A program made the position numbers and the translations under genes. From Chondrus crispus (lineage: Eukaryota; Rhodophyta; Florideophyceae; Gigartinales; Gigartinaceae): 64,000 nucleotides of DNA. A model generated the notes under the pieces. It saw nothing but the letters and a program-made list of their open reading frames with translations. It made no database searches and was not told the origin of the DNA. Shown here piece by piece: positions 40,208 through 52,265 of the stretch (position 1 is its first letter; every line of letters starts with the position of its first letter). The DNA is taken from contig NW_005178929.1 of NCBI RefSeq assembly GCF_000350225.1, forward strand, positions 124,001 to 188,000, given 5' to 3'.

Positions 40208-40672
40208 GTTGCTTTTCAATTTTCGGCTTCGTTGAGTGTTCACGCTCATATAACAAGCAAAGACATCTGTAAGACTGACTATTTCTACGTGATGCTTCCA
40301 TACCTGCGTCGTTTCCGGTCGTCAATGTTACTTTTAAAACAGCTTCAAGCGACGCCAAGAAGAGATAGACAAGAAGAACGCAGAAAAGGAGCACAACCCA
40401 TAACTTGACTACTTCGCTTTTCGCAGGGGTTCAATACCAGTTCGAAAGAAGGTGAACAATGTGAAGAATGCTTGATGTGGCCGCGGCCGTGTCCTTGCCA
40501 CACCTCTGAAGACGGAGAAAGCCCGTCTACGAAGATACTTCGCCGCGCCGTGGCACCGATGTGTGCATAGCAAATAATGTTCAAAGCTGGCTGTACGCTG
40601 GCTACTTGCGAAGGGCTAGCAAGTGAAGGCATGGTTGGGTACCGTTTTATCATGTGGGAATTGGAGATGCTA
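40208..40672. other. Intergenic between SARAF-like gene and MITE
   Basis: No frame with protein character. It should hold the polyadenylation region of the SARAF-like gene. TA at 40671-40672 is the MITE target site. Confidence 0.45.
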
Positions 40673-41182
40673 GTGTCTGAGTGACACATGTACTCATGTG
40701 AGGACTTTCGTCTCATATGAGGTCACTTTTCAACTTATTTTTTCTCGACTTGTGCTTGCTCGACAAAAAGGAAAAAGCTATGCTCGCCACCGCAGTTGAC
40801 TTCTGCGTTGCGGAAGAGTGGAGTTTTGTGAGATCTGCACGTCTTTCCAGCCATTTTTAGAATGTCTAAAAGAGAAGCCTTTTTGACAAACCTCAGAACG
40901 TTATGTGTTGATATCTTCGAAACCAAAACGCTTGTTTAAAAGGTCAACTTGGCGTAGCCGGATGTTGGTTCTTAACCTTTCTGTGCATTCACAACTGGTA
41001 TCCCATTGTTTTGCAAGATGTTATTGCCGAGGGCATAAACGTTAAAGAAATGGTGTCCAAACTGACTTTATAAAGTTTCGATTTAATGTATATATTTTTG
41101 CAAAAAAATGGCCTCATGGGCATGGCCTCATATGAGGACATGTCTGACCTCATGTGAGGCAAACTGCATGTCACTCAGACAC
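40673..41182. mobile_element. MITE, 510 bp, Tc1/mariner-type ends
   Basis: Perfect 14-bp terminal inverted repeats GTGTCTGAGTGACA (40673-40686) and its complement (41169-41182), flanked on both sides by TA (40671-40672 and 41183-41184). No coding capacity. Each end carries subterminal palindromes of the CCTCATATGAGG type (40711, 41126, and the variant CCTCATGTGAGG at 41148). TA targets suggest mobilisation by a Tc1/mariner transposase. Confidence 0.82.
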
Positions 41183-41203
41183 TAGTGTCTATTCGACCAG
41201 TGT

Positions 41204-41234
41204 CCTCATATGAGGACTGGCGCCTCATATGAGT
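41204..41234. repeat. Two CCTCATATGAG palindromes between MITE and piggyBac
   Basis: CCTCATATGAGG at 41204-41215 and CCTCATATGAGT at 41223-41234. Same word as in the MITE ends, just upstream of the piggyBac-like gene. Could be transposase or transcription-factor sites, or a remnant of a second MITE. Confidence 0.6.
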
Positions 41235-41427
41235 ACAGTATTTAAACAGTTCCCGCCACTTGCTGGTTGGCGGGAAACCCCAACCGATACTCTCTCCTAT
41301 TCCAAACACCCATCGTTGGTGCTGGACAGGCAGGATTCTCCTTATAAAACTCCCATTTTGTTCCGAACACAAGATGTTTCTCAAACTACCACCCATTTTC
41401 ATATCACTTTGCGATTCCACTCTCACC

Positions 41428-43476
41428 ATGGCTCCCAAGGACATGCACTTGGTTCCAAATGCTACCGTCCACGCTAAGGCCAATCGCGTTGTGGAAGGCA
41501 TTCTGTGCAGACAATTCTATGGATATATGTGGAAAACTAAGGAAGTGCTAGGCACTGTGATCAGCACAGAGACGAAAAAGCCAAATCTCAAGACCCAAAC
41601 GTTTGCCAAGGGTTCATGGGAGCTACCATCTGGAAACGTAATAAAAGCCGTGCTTCTCCGGCACGTACGAGCTGTTACTCCAGCCCCCCAGGCACTGACG
41701 GCCAAATTATACATCATGCACGTCACGAGACTGCCGATGATATTGATTTCGCACGGGCCCATCTGAAGCACCGCATGCACAACCCTCGTCTTGTGACGTA
41801 CTTCCTCCCGCTGCAGCACAGGGCCATGTCATGGAGCAAACAGCATGTCATGGCCAGATATGGTCCTCCCACGAAGAAGACGGTCATGTCAACGGCATTG
41901 TCCGGGCGAAAAGATGGGAAATGAAGTTACCAGATGGCAGTACAGTATCTGAAGGTAGTGAATGGCGTGAGAGAAACGTCTTGGAATACTTCTTTATGAC
42001 GTTCCCAATGGAGTATCTGCCTAAAATTGTACAGCTTACATCAGAAAGCTTGGCAAGTGCAGGTGAAAAGGCTAAAACTGCCTCCGAGCTCCACCAATGT
42101 TTCGGAGTTGTCATACTTATGACAGGATTTGAAGTGTGTGGCTCTCGACGTTTCTTGCGGGAGACACAACCGGTCAGAAAATATCTCCCAACCCCCAATT
42201 GCAGCTCTATAATGCCCCGGAGGTGGTTTTGATGCACTTTTTGCAAATTTTAAATTTAGTAAGGGGCCAATAAGAAGCGCCGTTACAGAAGACGCACCTA
42301 AACGTTAGGGCATGATTTCAGACTTTGCAGAAGCCATCAACAACCACCATGTGCAGTTCTTCGTGCCATCGGAAACCATCTGCATCGACGAATCTATCTC
42401 GGGGTGGTATGGATTGGGGGCACTGGTTTGATATTGGATTGCCCCATTATGTGGCTCCGGACCGCAAACCCGTGGCAGGTTGCGAAATACAGAATGCAGC
42501 GTGCGGATCAAGTGGATTTATGCTAAGATTGGAACCGGTAATGTGTGCAGACGATACCGCAAGAAAAACGTTTGAAGGGACCACAAATCATGGGAGGGCT
42601 GTTATTTGGAGGCTTAGAGAGCCTTGGACCGGATCAAGACGCATGGTTGTCGCCGATTTGTATTTTGCCTCTGTAGAGACAGCTGAGCAACTGATGAAGA
42701 CAGGGCTGAGATCTACGGGTGTCGTCAAGACTGCTACAAAGCGGTTTCCCATGTCTGAACTCGGACGTACTGAGCTGACAGGGCGAGGGGATACTGTTTG
42801 TTTGCAGATTACAATTGAACCAGCTAGTACTGTGCTGCTTGGTTTATGCTGGGTCGACAGAGCTCGACGATATTTCGTATCGACTGCTGGCTCAATGCGC
42901 CCTGGTGCGCCTTACGGACGTGTAAGGTGGAGACAAGAGAGTGATGGTCTTCGTCGGGTCCACATTGAAGTTAGGCAGCCTCAACTGGTTGAGCACTACT
43001 ACAGTGCGAGCTCGGCAATGGACAGACATAATCGCTGTAGGCAGGATGATTTAGGTATGGAGCGAACAGTGGATGTCAAGGACTGGCACAAGCGTGTCAA
43101 CTTGACACTTTTGTCAATCTGCGTGGTGGACTCCTAGCTTCACTATAAAAGTGGAATTGGTGCCAAAGGGCACATGCCTCAGCATGTGCTCTACGCAAAA
43201 TTGGCTGAAGGACTTGTGGACAATGTGTCTGGAACTACTGCTTGTCTAAGAGTTTCAAGCAGTAATTTCATTGGAAATGAAGGCTTCATACCCTCCAGTG
43301 CAGTCAGAGAAGACCTATCACCGACGAAAAGGCGCTGTTTGTGTTTTAGAAAGGTTAGCAACGCAGTGTATCAAGGCCGGTTCTCTGTGTGCCAGCAGAA
43401 ATCAAAGTTTGTCTGCTCTAGCTGTAAGGACGACAAGAACCGAGACATTTTCTTGTGCCACAGTCAAACTGGGCGT
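41428..43476 (+). pseudogene. piggyBac-like transposase (DDE_Tnp_1_7), inactive
   Basis: Starts at ATG 41428 (MAPKDMHLVPNA). The frame shifts twice (41428-41766, then 41831-42232 in another phase, then back from about 42325) and has a TAG at 43135-43137. Recognisable piggyBac blocks: CEIQNAACGSSGFML, VVADLYFASVETAEQL, VVKTATKRFP, CWVDRARRYF, YYSASSAMDRHNRCRQDDL and DWHKRVNLTLL. Two catalytic Asp remain (VVADLYF, SAMDRHN), but the first position reads Gly (ACGSSG where MCDSG is usual). A Cys-rich end (CSSCKDDKNRDIFLCHSQTG) follows. The chromovirus LTR at 43477 cuts the gene within that end. Normally targets TTAA; a TTAA at 41242 is a candidate left edge. Confidence 0.8.
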
Positions 43477-44072
43477 TGTGGTACAATTGCACACCGCGAC
43501 CCCCGGTGGGAGATGAGAACCGTCGGGACGGGCGGTTACTACTGTAGTAATCGTGCACGCGCCCTCTGAAAGCACAGTAGTACCTCCTCCCCGGCGTACA
43601 CGTGACACAACCGTTGGCGCCGGTCGTGGCCACGGGCACACGTGTGCGACCCGTCCGGTAAGTAATTAGCAATTAGTGGTTAATGGTACAAATTAGCCAA
43701 TTTAGTACAGTAGCTGGTATACAGTATGTAACAGCTACTGTAGCGGGACAGGTGTCCTGGCGTCCCACTTAGGGGTTAAGACCGGGGGCACCTGCCCCGT
43801 TCCAGTAAACGGAGGCAGACTCGCCTCCCCTCCCTTTACGGCTTTATGCTAACTCCGTCTGGTTTTACCTCTAAGTCTCAGGCTTCTAACCCGTGACCGG
43901 CCGTCCGGATCTAACACCACCGACCGGCTGCGCATCACCGGCCACGTGAGCCTTCCCTCTTTTCGAGTCGTTCCGTACGGTTTGCGCTCGCGTGGGTTAC
44001 CCAGCGTCGCGCGCTCCCTTACCTCTAACCCCCCTCGTTCCGAGTGGTCGGGACGAAGGTAGTTATACCACA
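43477..44072 (+). repeat. 5' LTR of chromovirus A
   Basis: 596 bp, TGTGGTACAATTG to GTTATACCACA. Same family as the solo LTR at 15178-15818 and more distantly the LTR at 54448-55118 (shared block around GGGACAGGTGTCC and GGGGTTAAGACC). Contains TACAGTA and CACGTG words. Confidence 0.9.
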
Positions 44073-44075
44073 TTT

Positions 44076-44093
44076 TGGTACTCTTGTGGAGGG
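44076..44093 (+). other. Primer-binding site of chromovirus A
   Basis: TGGTACTCTTGTGGAGGG starts four bases inside the LTR and is identical in chromovirus B (from 55121). TGG is expected opposite the CCA end of a tRNA. I could not match the rest to a specific tRNA. Confidence 0.6.
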
Positions 44094-44433
44094 AATAACT
44101 ACAGAGGTTGAGCCCGCAATGGATCGCCAGCGCGAGCAACTACCGATCGGATTGAAAGAGGTCGAAAATCACCGCGTCGATCGCCAGTGATCATCGACGA
44201 TGAACCGTGCCGATTCCGCCGGATAAGATACCGCCTCCGGGCGAGCAAGTACCCGCAGTGGCAGAGGCGCACAGCGACCCCGGATCGACAATCCGGAAGC
44301 CCTGCTACGCCCGCCGTCTACCAGGGGCCAGAAGACCCTTTCCGTTTCGGACACCGCCGCCGGGCTACCGGCTGATGGGGGAAACCGCGTACAAGTACTG
44401 TACGACGCGTTACTCCCGCGACTACAAACCTGG

Positions 44434-47411
44434 ATGGAGGATTTCCTCGCTGAGGAACTACCTCAGGTCGTCCAGGTTTGCCTCGAACGAACGACACCAA
44501 GACTGGTGGCGGAGCATGCGGACACCGCGCTCCGCGCCCTGCTGGACGAGAAGATCGCCCCTCTCGTACGCGACGAGGTGATGGCAGCGCTCGCCGCGGA
44601 GGAGGACGAATCCCCGACCGCGTTGGCTCAAAAGGGAGCTATTCGCTCCGCCGTGGCCATCCGTCTGGCCACGACATTCACCGAAACAGGAGGCGCGGTA
44701 CCGCCGCCGGCGCCGCGCCGTGAAACCGTTCCGGACTCAAGCTTTCATATCGCTGATCCGATCAGCGCCGTACCCGGGATTGATAGCATGGGCCCTCACC
44801 CGGAAGGCAGAGCCATCTATCTCCCAACCGTTCACGGTGCTACAGGGAGGACCACAGAAAATGTCCTCCCCATACTCGCCGGTACGGGCGACCCCCGCGG
44901 GACAGACAACCGCCTGGGGCTCCCCGAGACAGAGAATCGGGACCCGTACCGGTTGAGCAGAAGACGTGCACCCGGCACGCACAGGATCGAAGCGGAATAC
45001 ACCCAGTCTTCCGACGCAGAAGACCCCCGTCACAGGACGGATGAAGACCGCGAGGAACGCCGCTGGCGATACCGCCATAACCGCGAGGCACGCCACGGGC
45101 GATACCGCGATGCCGGAGGGGGTGCATACCCCTCCGATGATGACCCATCCGGTTCGGAAGACTCTCGTAGGCGGGGCCACAGGGCACGCCGCGATAGAAG
45201 CCGAGACCGGCACCGGCACGACCCGTCCGACTCGGAAGACTACCACACCGAGTCGGATGAGGAGCGTCGTCGCTCGAGCAGACACCGCCGGGCTGCCCCG
45301 AAGAGCGACGAGCGACGGCCCACGGTAATCAGGCCCCTCAATGACCTGTTTACCAAGGCCGTCAACTACAAGACCTACCGCCTGGATCGGCGTAGCTCGC
45401 GCTACGACTCTACGCGGCACATAAACCGTTACCGGAAGAAACTGGACGTGCAGATGAGGTCCCACACGTTCAGTGGTCAAGATCCGATTGCGGTATTGGG
45501 ATTCCCCACACGCCTCAAGATGGCGTGCGACCACAACGGGATCACCGAGGGAGCCGCCGTGTGGTGCGTCCAATTCTACCTCACCGGTCAGGCTCATGCC
45601 CTACTCCAGTCCCGTCTCAATGGAAATACCATGGCGGTTGACGTGGAGCGGTGCGAACTGCTCAGGACGTACCCGCAGGTCGTCAACTTTTTGTTGCGTA
45701 CCTATGCGACCGATGAGGTAATTTCCGAAGCGGTTGGTGACGTGACCTCCTTCCGTCAAAGTTCGAACATGACGGAGGAGGTCTACAGTAACCACCTCTG
45801 GGACAAGGCCCTCCGATGGGGTACGTTATTCTCCGACCGGCGGTTGAAGTCCCTATTCGTCGAGGGGTTACTTCCCGCCACGTGCGCGCAGGTCCGCAAT
45901 TACCTCGCTACGCACCCGGATGTGGATTACCAATCCGTGGCTCGATACGCGCAAGCGATCGGGGAAACCAATCGGGCTTTCCGCCGGCAGGGGATGTCAG
46001 CCATGGCATCCCGGGAGCCGTCCGGAGCGGCCAGAAGATTCGAACGTACCGCCAGGACACGGCCCGTGCTGTCGGTTGAGTCGGCATCCGACATCCCGAC
46101 AGCTGGAGGATCCGTGGCAGAAGAAATCTTGGCCGTCACGGACCACACCGCGACGCCGAGTTCGTTAAGCTCGCCGCCGACGAGTTATTACCCGTCGCCG
46201 GCAGCCTCGGCATCAGGCGCCGCCGGTCCGCCCGCCAACCCGGGGGATGTGCGCGCAGGACCGTACGGGAGGCAGGGGCAGAACCCACGGGTCCGGTTCT
46301 CCAGTGGGGGATTCCCCGGACCGCCGCCGTGTCGGTTCTGCGTTGACACTACGGACCGACAAGAGGAGTGTCCCGTCGTTGCCGATGCGGGCCTGCGGTC
46401 CAAGCTTCTGGAGGCACGAGAGGCCAACTACCAGAAGCTACGCATCCGGCAGGGCCTCCGCCCGGGATCCCCGTGTAATAATATGGATCCTTCCGGTTCG
46501 GTTTTTATCCCGTCACAGAGGGGGTGTCCACGGCAGCGGTAAAATTACAACACCACCAACCTCTCTGCGAGGGCGGCGGTTATGACTCCGGTAAACGGGC
46601 GAGTGGAATTGCGACCCCGGAGGGGATAGGGCTCAATGGGCATACGCTTCCACCAGACGGTGGAACGACCAAACTGGGGAGCGTGTGCTTCCGGCCCTCA
46701 ACAATAACCCGCGCGGGACGATCTGCCTCCTTTTCCTCAGTTCTCTGCCAAGGGGTCGCTACCCCCTTTACTCTGGGGGCATACTGCCTCGCCCCTAAGT
46801 ACGTCGACCTCCGGCGGCCGGGCAGTACAGTAGTGATCCACTTCTACTTTGGATCACTACAGTGGAGTACCTCTACTGTACTCCACCGGGGAGTAACCTG
46901 TACAGCGGCACACGTGGCTGTACTCCTGCCACCTGTACTCGCAGGCAGAGCGCGCACCACGTGTGCTAGCTGGGACTCCCCCAGCTGACACTCCTATTAC
47001 ACTAATTTCTACGCACCTACAGTAGGACCTTCTAGTCTACTGTACCCGATCGGGACGTTATACGTACGGCGGTACACGTGGCCATTCCGCCGCCACCTGT
47101 CACCCGTGGCGGTACGTGCACCCCGTGTACAAGCTGAATTATCCCCTGCCTTTCCAGTATCGTCTGATCACCCCTACGGGATCTCCCTCCGGGTCGTTAC
47201 GTTTACCGACACTGGTCGGTACCCGTTCTCCCACACCCCGTTCAACAGCCAGGGGCCGTCCGCTTGGAGAAACCAGCGTCCGACGGCCCCCGCGGGCGTG
47301 AACGTGATAGAAGAGCCGCACCACGGCCCTACCGAAGACCACGTGGCGCAAGCCGCGGATGAAATCCGCGAGGACTTGCTGCTGACGGGGGAAGCCGGGG
47401 AAGACGCGTAG
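44434..47411 (+). pseudogene. Gag of chromovirus A, carrying a solo LTR insertion
   Basis: N-terminal helical part (DFLAEELPQVVQVCLERT), then an Arg/Asp-rich region with repeats (RYRDAGGGAYPSDDD), then the capsid-type domain (LNDLFTKAVNYKTYRL, HTFSGQDPIAVLGFPTRLKM, AVWCVQFYLTGQAHALLQSR, NHLWDKALRWG). A Cys cluster (CRFCVDTTDRQEECP) follows where a knuckle is expected. Solo LTR at 46474-47235 splits the end of the gene. About 55% identical to the chromovirus B gag by eye. Confidence 0.8.
46474..47235. repeat. Solo LTR, 762 bp, nested in chromovirus A gag
   Basis: Begins TGTAATAATATGG, ends GTTCTCCCACA, flanked by CCCCG on both sides (46469-46473 and 47236-47240). Chromovirus B has uninterrupted gag at the same place, which confirms the boundaries. 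Contains a hairpin with 11-bp arms (GTAGTGATCCA, 46830-46860) and TACAGTA words. Younger than chromovirus A. Confidence 0.9.
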
Positions 47412-47429
47412 AAGCGACGACGTCTCTCC

Positions 47430-50400
47430 CCGTGCCCAGCCTCAGAAGCTTAGGCATCCCCGATCCGACTGCGCCAGTGGAAGCGCAGCCGGGTAACCGA
47501 ACGGAAGTCCAGGCCATCTGCTTCTTCAAGAAGCAGAATTACAAGATCTCCGCGACGGTTGGTCAGAAGCAGGCGTTGATGGTCGCCATCACGCCAGTGC
47601 TTGACTCAGGAGCCGGCCCGAACCTCATCCATTTACGGTGTGTCGCCGAGTCGTGGCGACCATCGATAAAACCGATTCGGAGCCCAGCGCTCATCGACGC
47701 GTCAAACCGCGCGATGAAGGCACTAGGAGAAATCCCCCTGCTCGTCCGAATCGGTGAGTTTGTGGCGCGCGTCCCATTCCTGGTAGTCACGAGCCTCGCC
47801 GTGGACTGTATCCTCGGTACGACCTTCCTGGATCGCCACGTCAAGGCGATCCTCCCACCGCAACGGAAGGTCGTGTTCCACGACGCGCCACCCGTGGCGT
47901 TGGTCGGAAGAACCCCCTCGAAGCACGACCGCAAGATGGCCTCGAGGAGCCCCGCACAACAACTACCGCCGTCGGATAAACCCGAACGGAAGCAGGTGGC
48001 GTTCCCCGCCAACACACCGTCACGGAAGATCCGCCTCGTCAGAGGGGTGACAATTCCCCCGATGACGCAGGCCATGGTGAGGGTCGCCACGCCGGTGGGG
48101 GGGCTATGTTTTTTTACAGAACTCCCCAAAAACAGCGCACAAGAATTTGACCCTCATGGCACAGGGGGTCATGGATGTTGCCCCCGAAAAACCGTTCTCG
48201 GCAATGCTCAGCAATTTTGGGCACAGCTCAGTTCACATCCCGAAGCATACCGTAGTCGGACTGGCTCTTCCGTCGCCCACTCACATCCTGACCCTTGGCG
48301 ACTCGGCCGCGGAAGCGGCTGAAGCTAATGAAGGGGGAGGGATATTTAAGTCCAACCTGTCAACCGCAAAGGATGACACGGAAGAAGCCGCCGACAACCG
48401 TACGGATAAGGGCGGGGCTGAACAAGCCACGCCGCCCAAGGCGCCCCTCGGGGCGGCTGGAACGGATAAACCCGAAGACACCGCTGCCCCTGAGGAGGAC
48501 CCCAACGCCTGGCAGGAGGACGTCCACATCGGTGCCGAGGACGAGGAGGTACGCTCGGAGATCCTCGAGGTACTATCCGAATTTAAGGACATGTGGACCG
48601 GCCGGCTGGGAAAAATCGGGGCCACGAAGCACCGGATTGAGCTCAAGCCCGGTGCTCGCCCGATTTACCAGGCGCCTGACCGCGCTGGACCAACCGCACG
48701 GGAAAAAGAGAAAACGGAGATCGACCGCATGCTCCGGGCAGGGGTAATCGAACCCGCCACGGCCGAATGGGCAAGCCCCGTGGTATTCGTCCCTAAAAAG
48801 GATGGTACCATGCGGTTCTGTGTCGACTACAGAAAGCTCAACGCAGTCACCGTTCGGGATTCCTATCCGTTGCCGAGGATGGACGAATACATCGATTCCC
48901 TCGGCGACGCTACTGTCTTTACCACGCTGGATTGCAACAGCGGGTATTGGCAAGTAGAAATTGCCGAGGAGGACCGCGACAAGACGACGTTCGCGTCGCA
49001 CTGCGGGTTGTACCGATTCCTCCGCATGCCGTTCGGTTTGAATAATGCCCCCGCTACCTTTCAGCGGGCCGTCGACATCATACTATCGCGGGTAAAATGG
49101 GAAACCGCACTGGTGTACCTGGATGATGTTATCATCTACTCCAAGACCGTAACGGAACACGTCGCGCACGTCCGCGAGGTTCTACGCCTACTGCGGGACG
49201 CGGGCGTGTCGCTGAAGCTGTCGAAGTGCGCCTTCTTCGACACCTCGGTCACCTACCTGGGACACGTGATTTGACCAGGCAGGTTGGAGGTCGACCGCCG
49301 CAACGTGGTCGCCATCAAGCGCGATCGACCTCCCCAGAACCAAACGGAATTGCGGTAATTCTTAGGAATGTGCAATGTCTACCGCCGGTTCGTGAAGGGC
49401 TTCGCGAAGATAGCCGCTCCGTTAAACCGGAAAACGGGCAAGAACCAACCTTTCGAGTTCGAAGTCCTGACCAATGAGGAATACGAGGCGTTCGTGGAAC
49501 TGAAGAAGCGCCCCGTGTCTCCACCGATACTGGCCCTACCCCGTTACGGAAAGAAGTACACCCTGGATACAGACGCATGCGCGTACCAGGTCGGCTGCGC
49601 CCTGCTACAGGAGCAGCCGGACGGCGACCGTCTACCGATCGGTTACTGGAGCCGCGCTCTCACGGACGCGGAGATGAACTACACCACTACCGAGAAGGAA
49701 TGCCTCGCCGTCGTGTGGAGTATTCTCACGCTTCGACCATACCTGTATGGGAATACGTTCGACTTCCGTACGGATCATGAGGCCCTCCACTGAGTTCTCA
49801 ACCTGGCGGATAGCTCCGGCCGGCTAGCGCGCTGGCGCCTCCGCCTAGCCGAGTACGAATACGACGTACAGTACCGGGCGGGAATTAAACACCAACTCGC
49901 GGATGGTGTATCACGCCTCCGAGTTGACGGCGCCAGTCCCGAACCGGTTGACGACGAGGTCCCGCGTTTCGCGGTACAATGGCGAGAGGAGGAGCAAAGC
50001 CCCCGCCAGGGTACTGCACACTGGGAGATCCCCGTCAACCCAGGGAGGCCCGGGCACGCGTTCGAGGTTACACCCGAAGAACGCGACGTCTCATCCGTAA
50101 CGGTGGAAGAATTCCTTCGGGAGCAGGCCGAGGACTCCTTCTGTAGGGCGGCCGCCGAAACCGTAGGGAACCCAGACTCCCGTTACGACGTGGATCGATA
50201 CGGGTTCCTCGTCCGCAAGTCCCCCCTCGACGGGACTCTACAGCGGGTCGTACCTAAACGGTTGAGAGCAAAGGTACTGTACCTTGCTCGCCATCCCCGC
50301 CTAGCCGGACACCCGGGCGGTACGAGGATGTACTATACCCTCCGGCGGGAATATTATTGGCCTCATATGGCCAACGACGAATTCAGTACCGTACGGAATT

Positions 50401-51285
50401 GCGCGTCATGCGCTGCCACGCGGGGAACCCTGGTGAGGCACCTGAAGGATCTCAAGCTCTTCCCAGCGGCAGGACGGCTGGATTTCGTCGCAATGGACCT
50501 GCTCGGCCCTTTACCGAAGACGGCGCACGGGAATCGCCACGTGCTCGTCATGACCGACCGGTTCACCAAGCTGATGCGCAGTATCCCGTTACGGACCACC
50601 ACCGCGTCGGTTGTGGCTAACGCCTTCTTGAACAACTGGGTCTACGTATACGGCGCCCCACGTTACGTGCTAACCGATAACGGACCGCAGTTTGTCGCCA
50701 AGTTCTTCGACGCGGTGTGTGCCCTCCTGGGGGTGAGGCATTACCTGATGACCGCCTATCACCCCCAGACGAATGGGCAAACCGAGCGGTTCAACCGTAC
50801 CCTGGTACAGCGCCTCCGACATTATGTCGCGGAGCATCAGAGGGACTGGGACGAATACATCCAGCCCCTGACCTTCGCGTATAACACGCAGGTCCAACGG
50901 TCGACGGAGACAACCGCGTTCGACCTGATGCTGACGCGACCACCGTCCGGTTCTCCGATCCGCTACGGAGACCACAGTGGTCGTCGATCAAGACGGGTTC
51001 TCAAACCGCGTGAGCATCGACCGGATAACCCGGATGCCGCGGGGACCCCGCGGCGTCACTGCGGCCGCCCCGACCCAGCCCGCGGCGGACGGAGAACCCG
51101 AACCCGCCGCGGAGTATGTGGTCGACCATCTGGTCGGTCACCGGAAGAACCACACAGGATTCCAGTACAAGGTCCGCTGGTATGGCTACGCCCCAGCGGA
51201 CGATACCTGGGAGCCCGCAGAGGGACTCCCCCAGGCCTTCATAGACCGCTTCTGGCCCACGCGGGCGGCAGCACGCCACCGCTAA
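47430..51285 (+). pseudogene. Protease-RT-RNase H-integrase-chromodomain of chromovirus A
   Basis: Protease around 47580-47870 (VLDSGAGPNLI, DSG; then CILGTTFLDRHVKAIL). Reverse transcriptase around 48640-49270 (RFCVDYRKLNAVT, TTLDCNSGYWQVEI, MPFGLNNAPATFQRAV, VYLDDVIIYSKT). RNase H around 49550-49800 (TLDTDACAYQVGCALL, TTTEKECLAVVWSIL). Integrase around 50250-50940 (HHCC; VAMDLLGPLPK, VLTDNGPQF, HPQTNGQTERFNRTL). Chromodomain around 51100-51270 (VVDHLVGHRKN, YKVRWYGYAPADDTWEPAE), which defines a chromovirus. Broken in several places. Confidence 0.9.
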
Positions 51286-51357
51286 CACGGCACTGGGCAA
51301 CCCAGCGCGGGGCGGGACGATCCCCCGGAAGACCTCCCCCGGGCGGCGGCCAATCGC

Positions 51358-51597
51358 CACAGACGCACGCGGAACCCCGCGCGCGTCACCGCAAACCCCG
51401 CCCCGGAAGACCCGGCGCAGGAGGGGGCGAGGTCGCCACAGACGCACGCGGAACCCCGCGCACGTCACCGCGAAACCCCGCGCCGGAAGACCCGGCGCAG
51501 GAGGGGCCAAGGTCGCCACAGAAGCACGCGGAACTCCGCGTGCGCCACCCCAAACCCCGCACCGGAATAACCGGCGCGGATGGGGGCGACTCCGCCG
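51358..51597. repeat. ~79-bp GC-rich tandem repeat, three units
   Basis: Units begin near 51358, 51437 and 51516, each with CACGCGGAACCCCGCG and CGGAAGACCCGGCGCAGG or variants. Lies between pol and the antisense gene of chromovirus A. Not seen at the same place in chromovirus B. Confidence 0.8.
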
Positions 51598-52160
51598 AGG
51601 GTCCCCTCCAGGTGACCACCACCCGTTTACGGCGCACGCGGATCCCCTGCGTGCCACCGCTCGAGCCGTACCGGATGGACCGGCGCGGAGGAAGCTGACC
51701 CGCCGGCAGGACGACCTGACGCGGCGGTGGTCAAACGGCGCGGCGCCCCGGTGCATACCCGCTGCCGAGAGACGGAACCCAGCGCGTAAATACTGTATGG
51801 GGACGACCTCGCCGGGGCTCCAGGGCACTGTGGACCACAAGTTGCGCGGGCGGCATACACCGTCCGGCACGTGTGGCCGCTGGACCACGGCGGCGGTTCA
51901 AGACCCCTCCGATCCTCGGGGAGTACCCAATCGGAGTTCGTCAATGCGCTGAAAAGGCCACCCGTCGCGGGGCGGTAAAATCCGGCCTAAATTACCTACC
52001 GGACGGATGCCCTCCGGTGTCGCGGGGGTAGCTGGGGGACCCTTCCCGCGACCACTTTGTACACTCACCGCGCGGAGTTTCGCCGGCATGAGCCAGAGGG
52101 TAACCCGGCCGCCATGATGACGACCGGCGCGGAGAGACTACAGTACCGAGCGGGAAGGGC

Positions 52161-52195
52161 AGTGAAGGAGAGGAAGAAGAAGGAGAACAGGGGGC
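52161..52195 (+). other. Polypurine run between pol and the antisense gene
   Basis: About 33 of 35 bases are purines, ending GAACAGGGGG. It looks like a polypurine tract, but no LTR start follows, so it could be a central tract or a relic of an older 3' LTR junction. Confidence 0.45.
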
Positions 52196-52265
52196 AATTT
52201 ACTGGAATGGATGAGACCTGGTCCCCGGAGGCGGTTCGCTACTCTCCCCGCCTCCCCCACTGGCA

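Noticed and set aside
44737-45597. Minus-strand open frame across chromovirus A gag
   Set aside because: Shadow of gag: gag motifs on the plus strand are conserved in chromovirus B and the minus frame is not.
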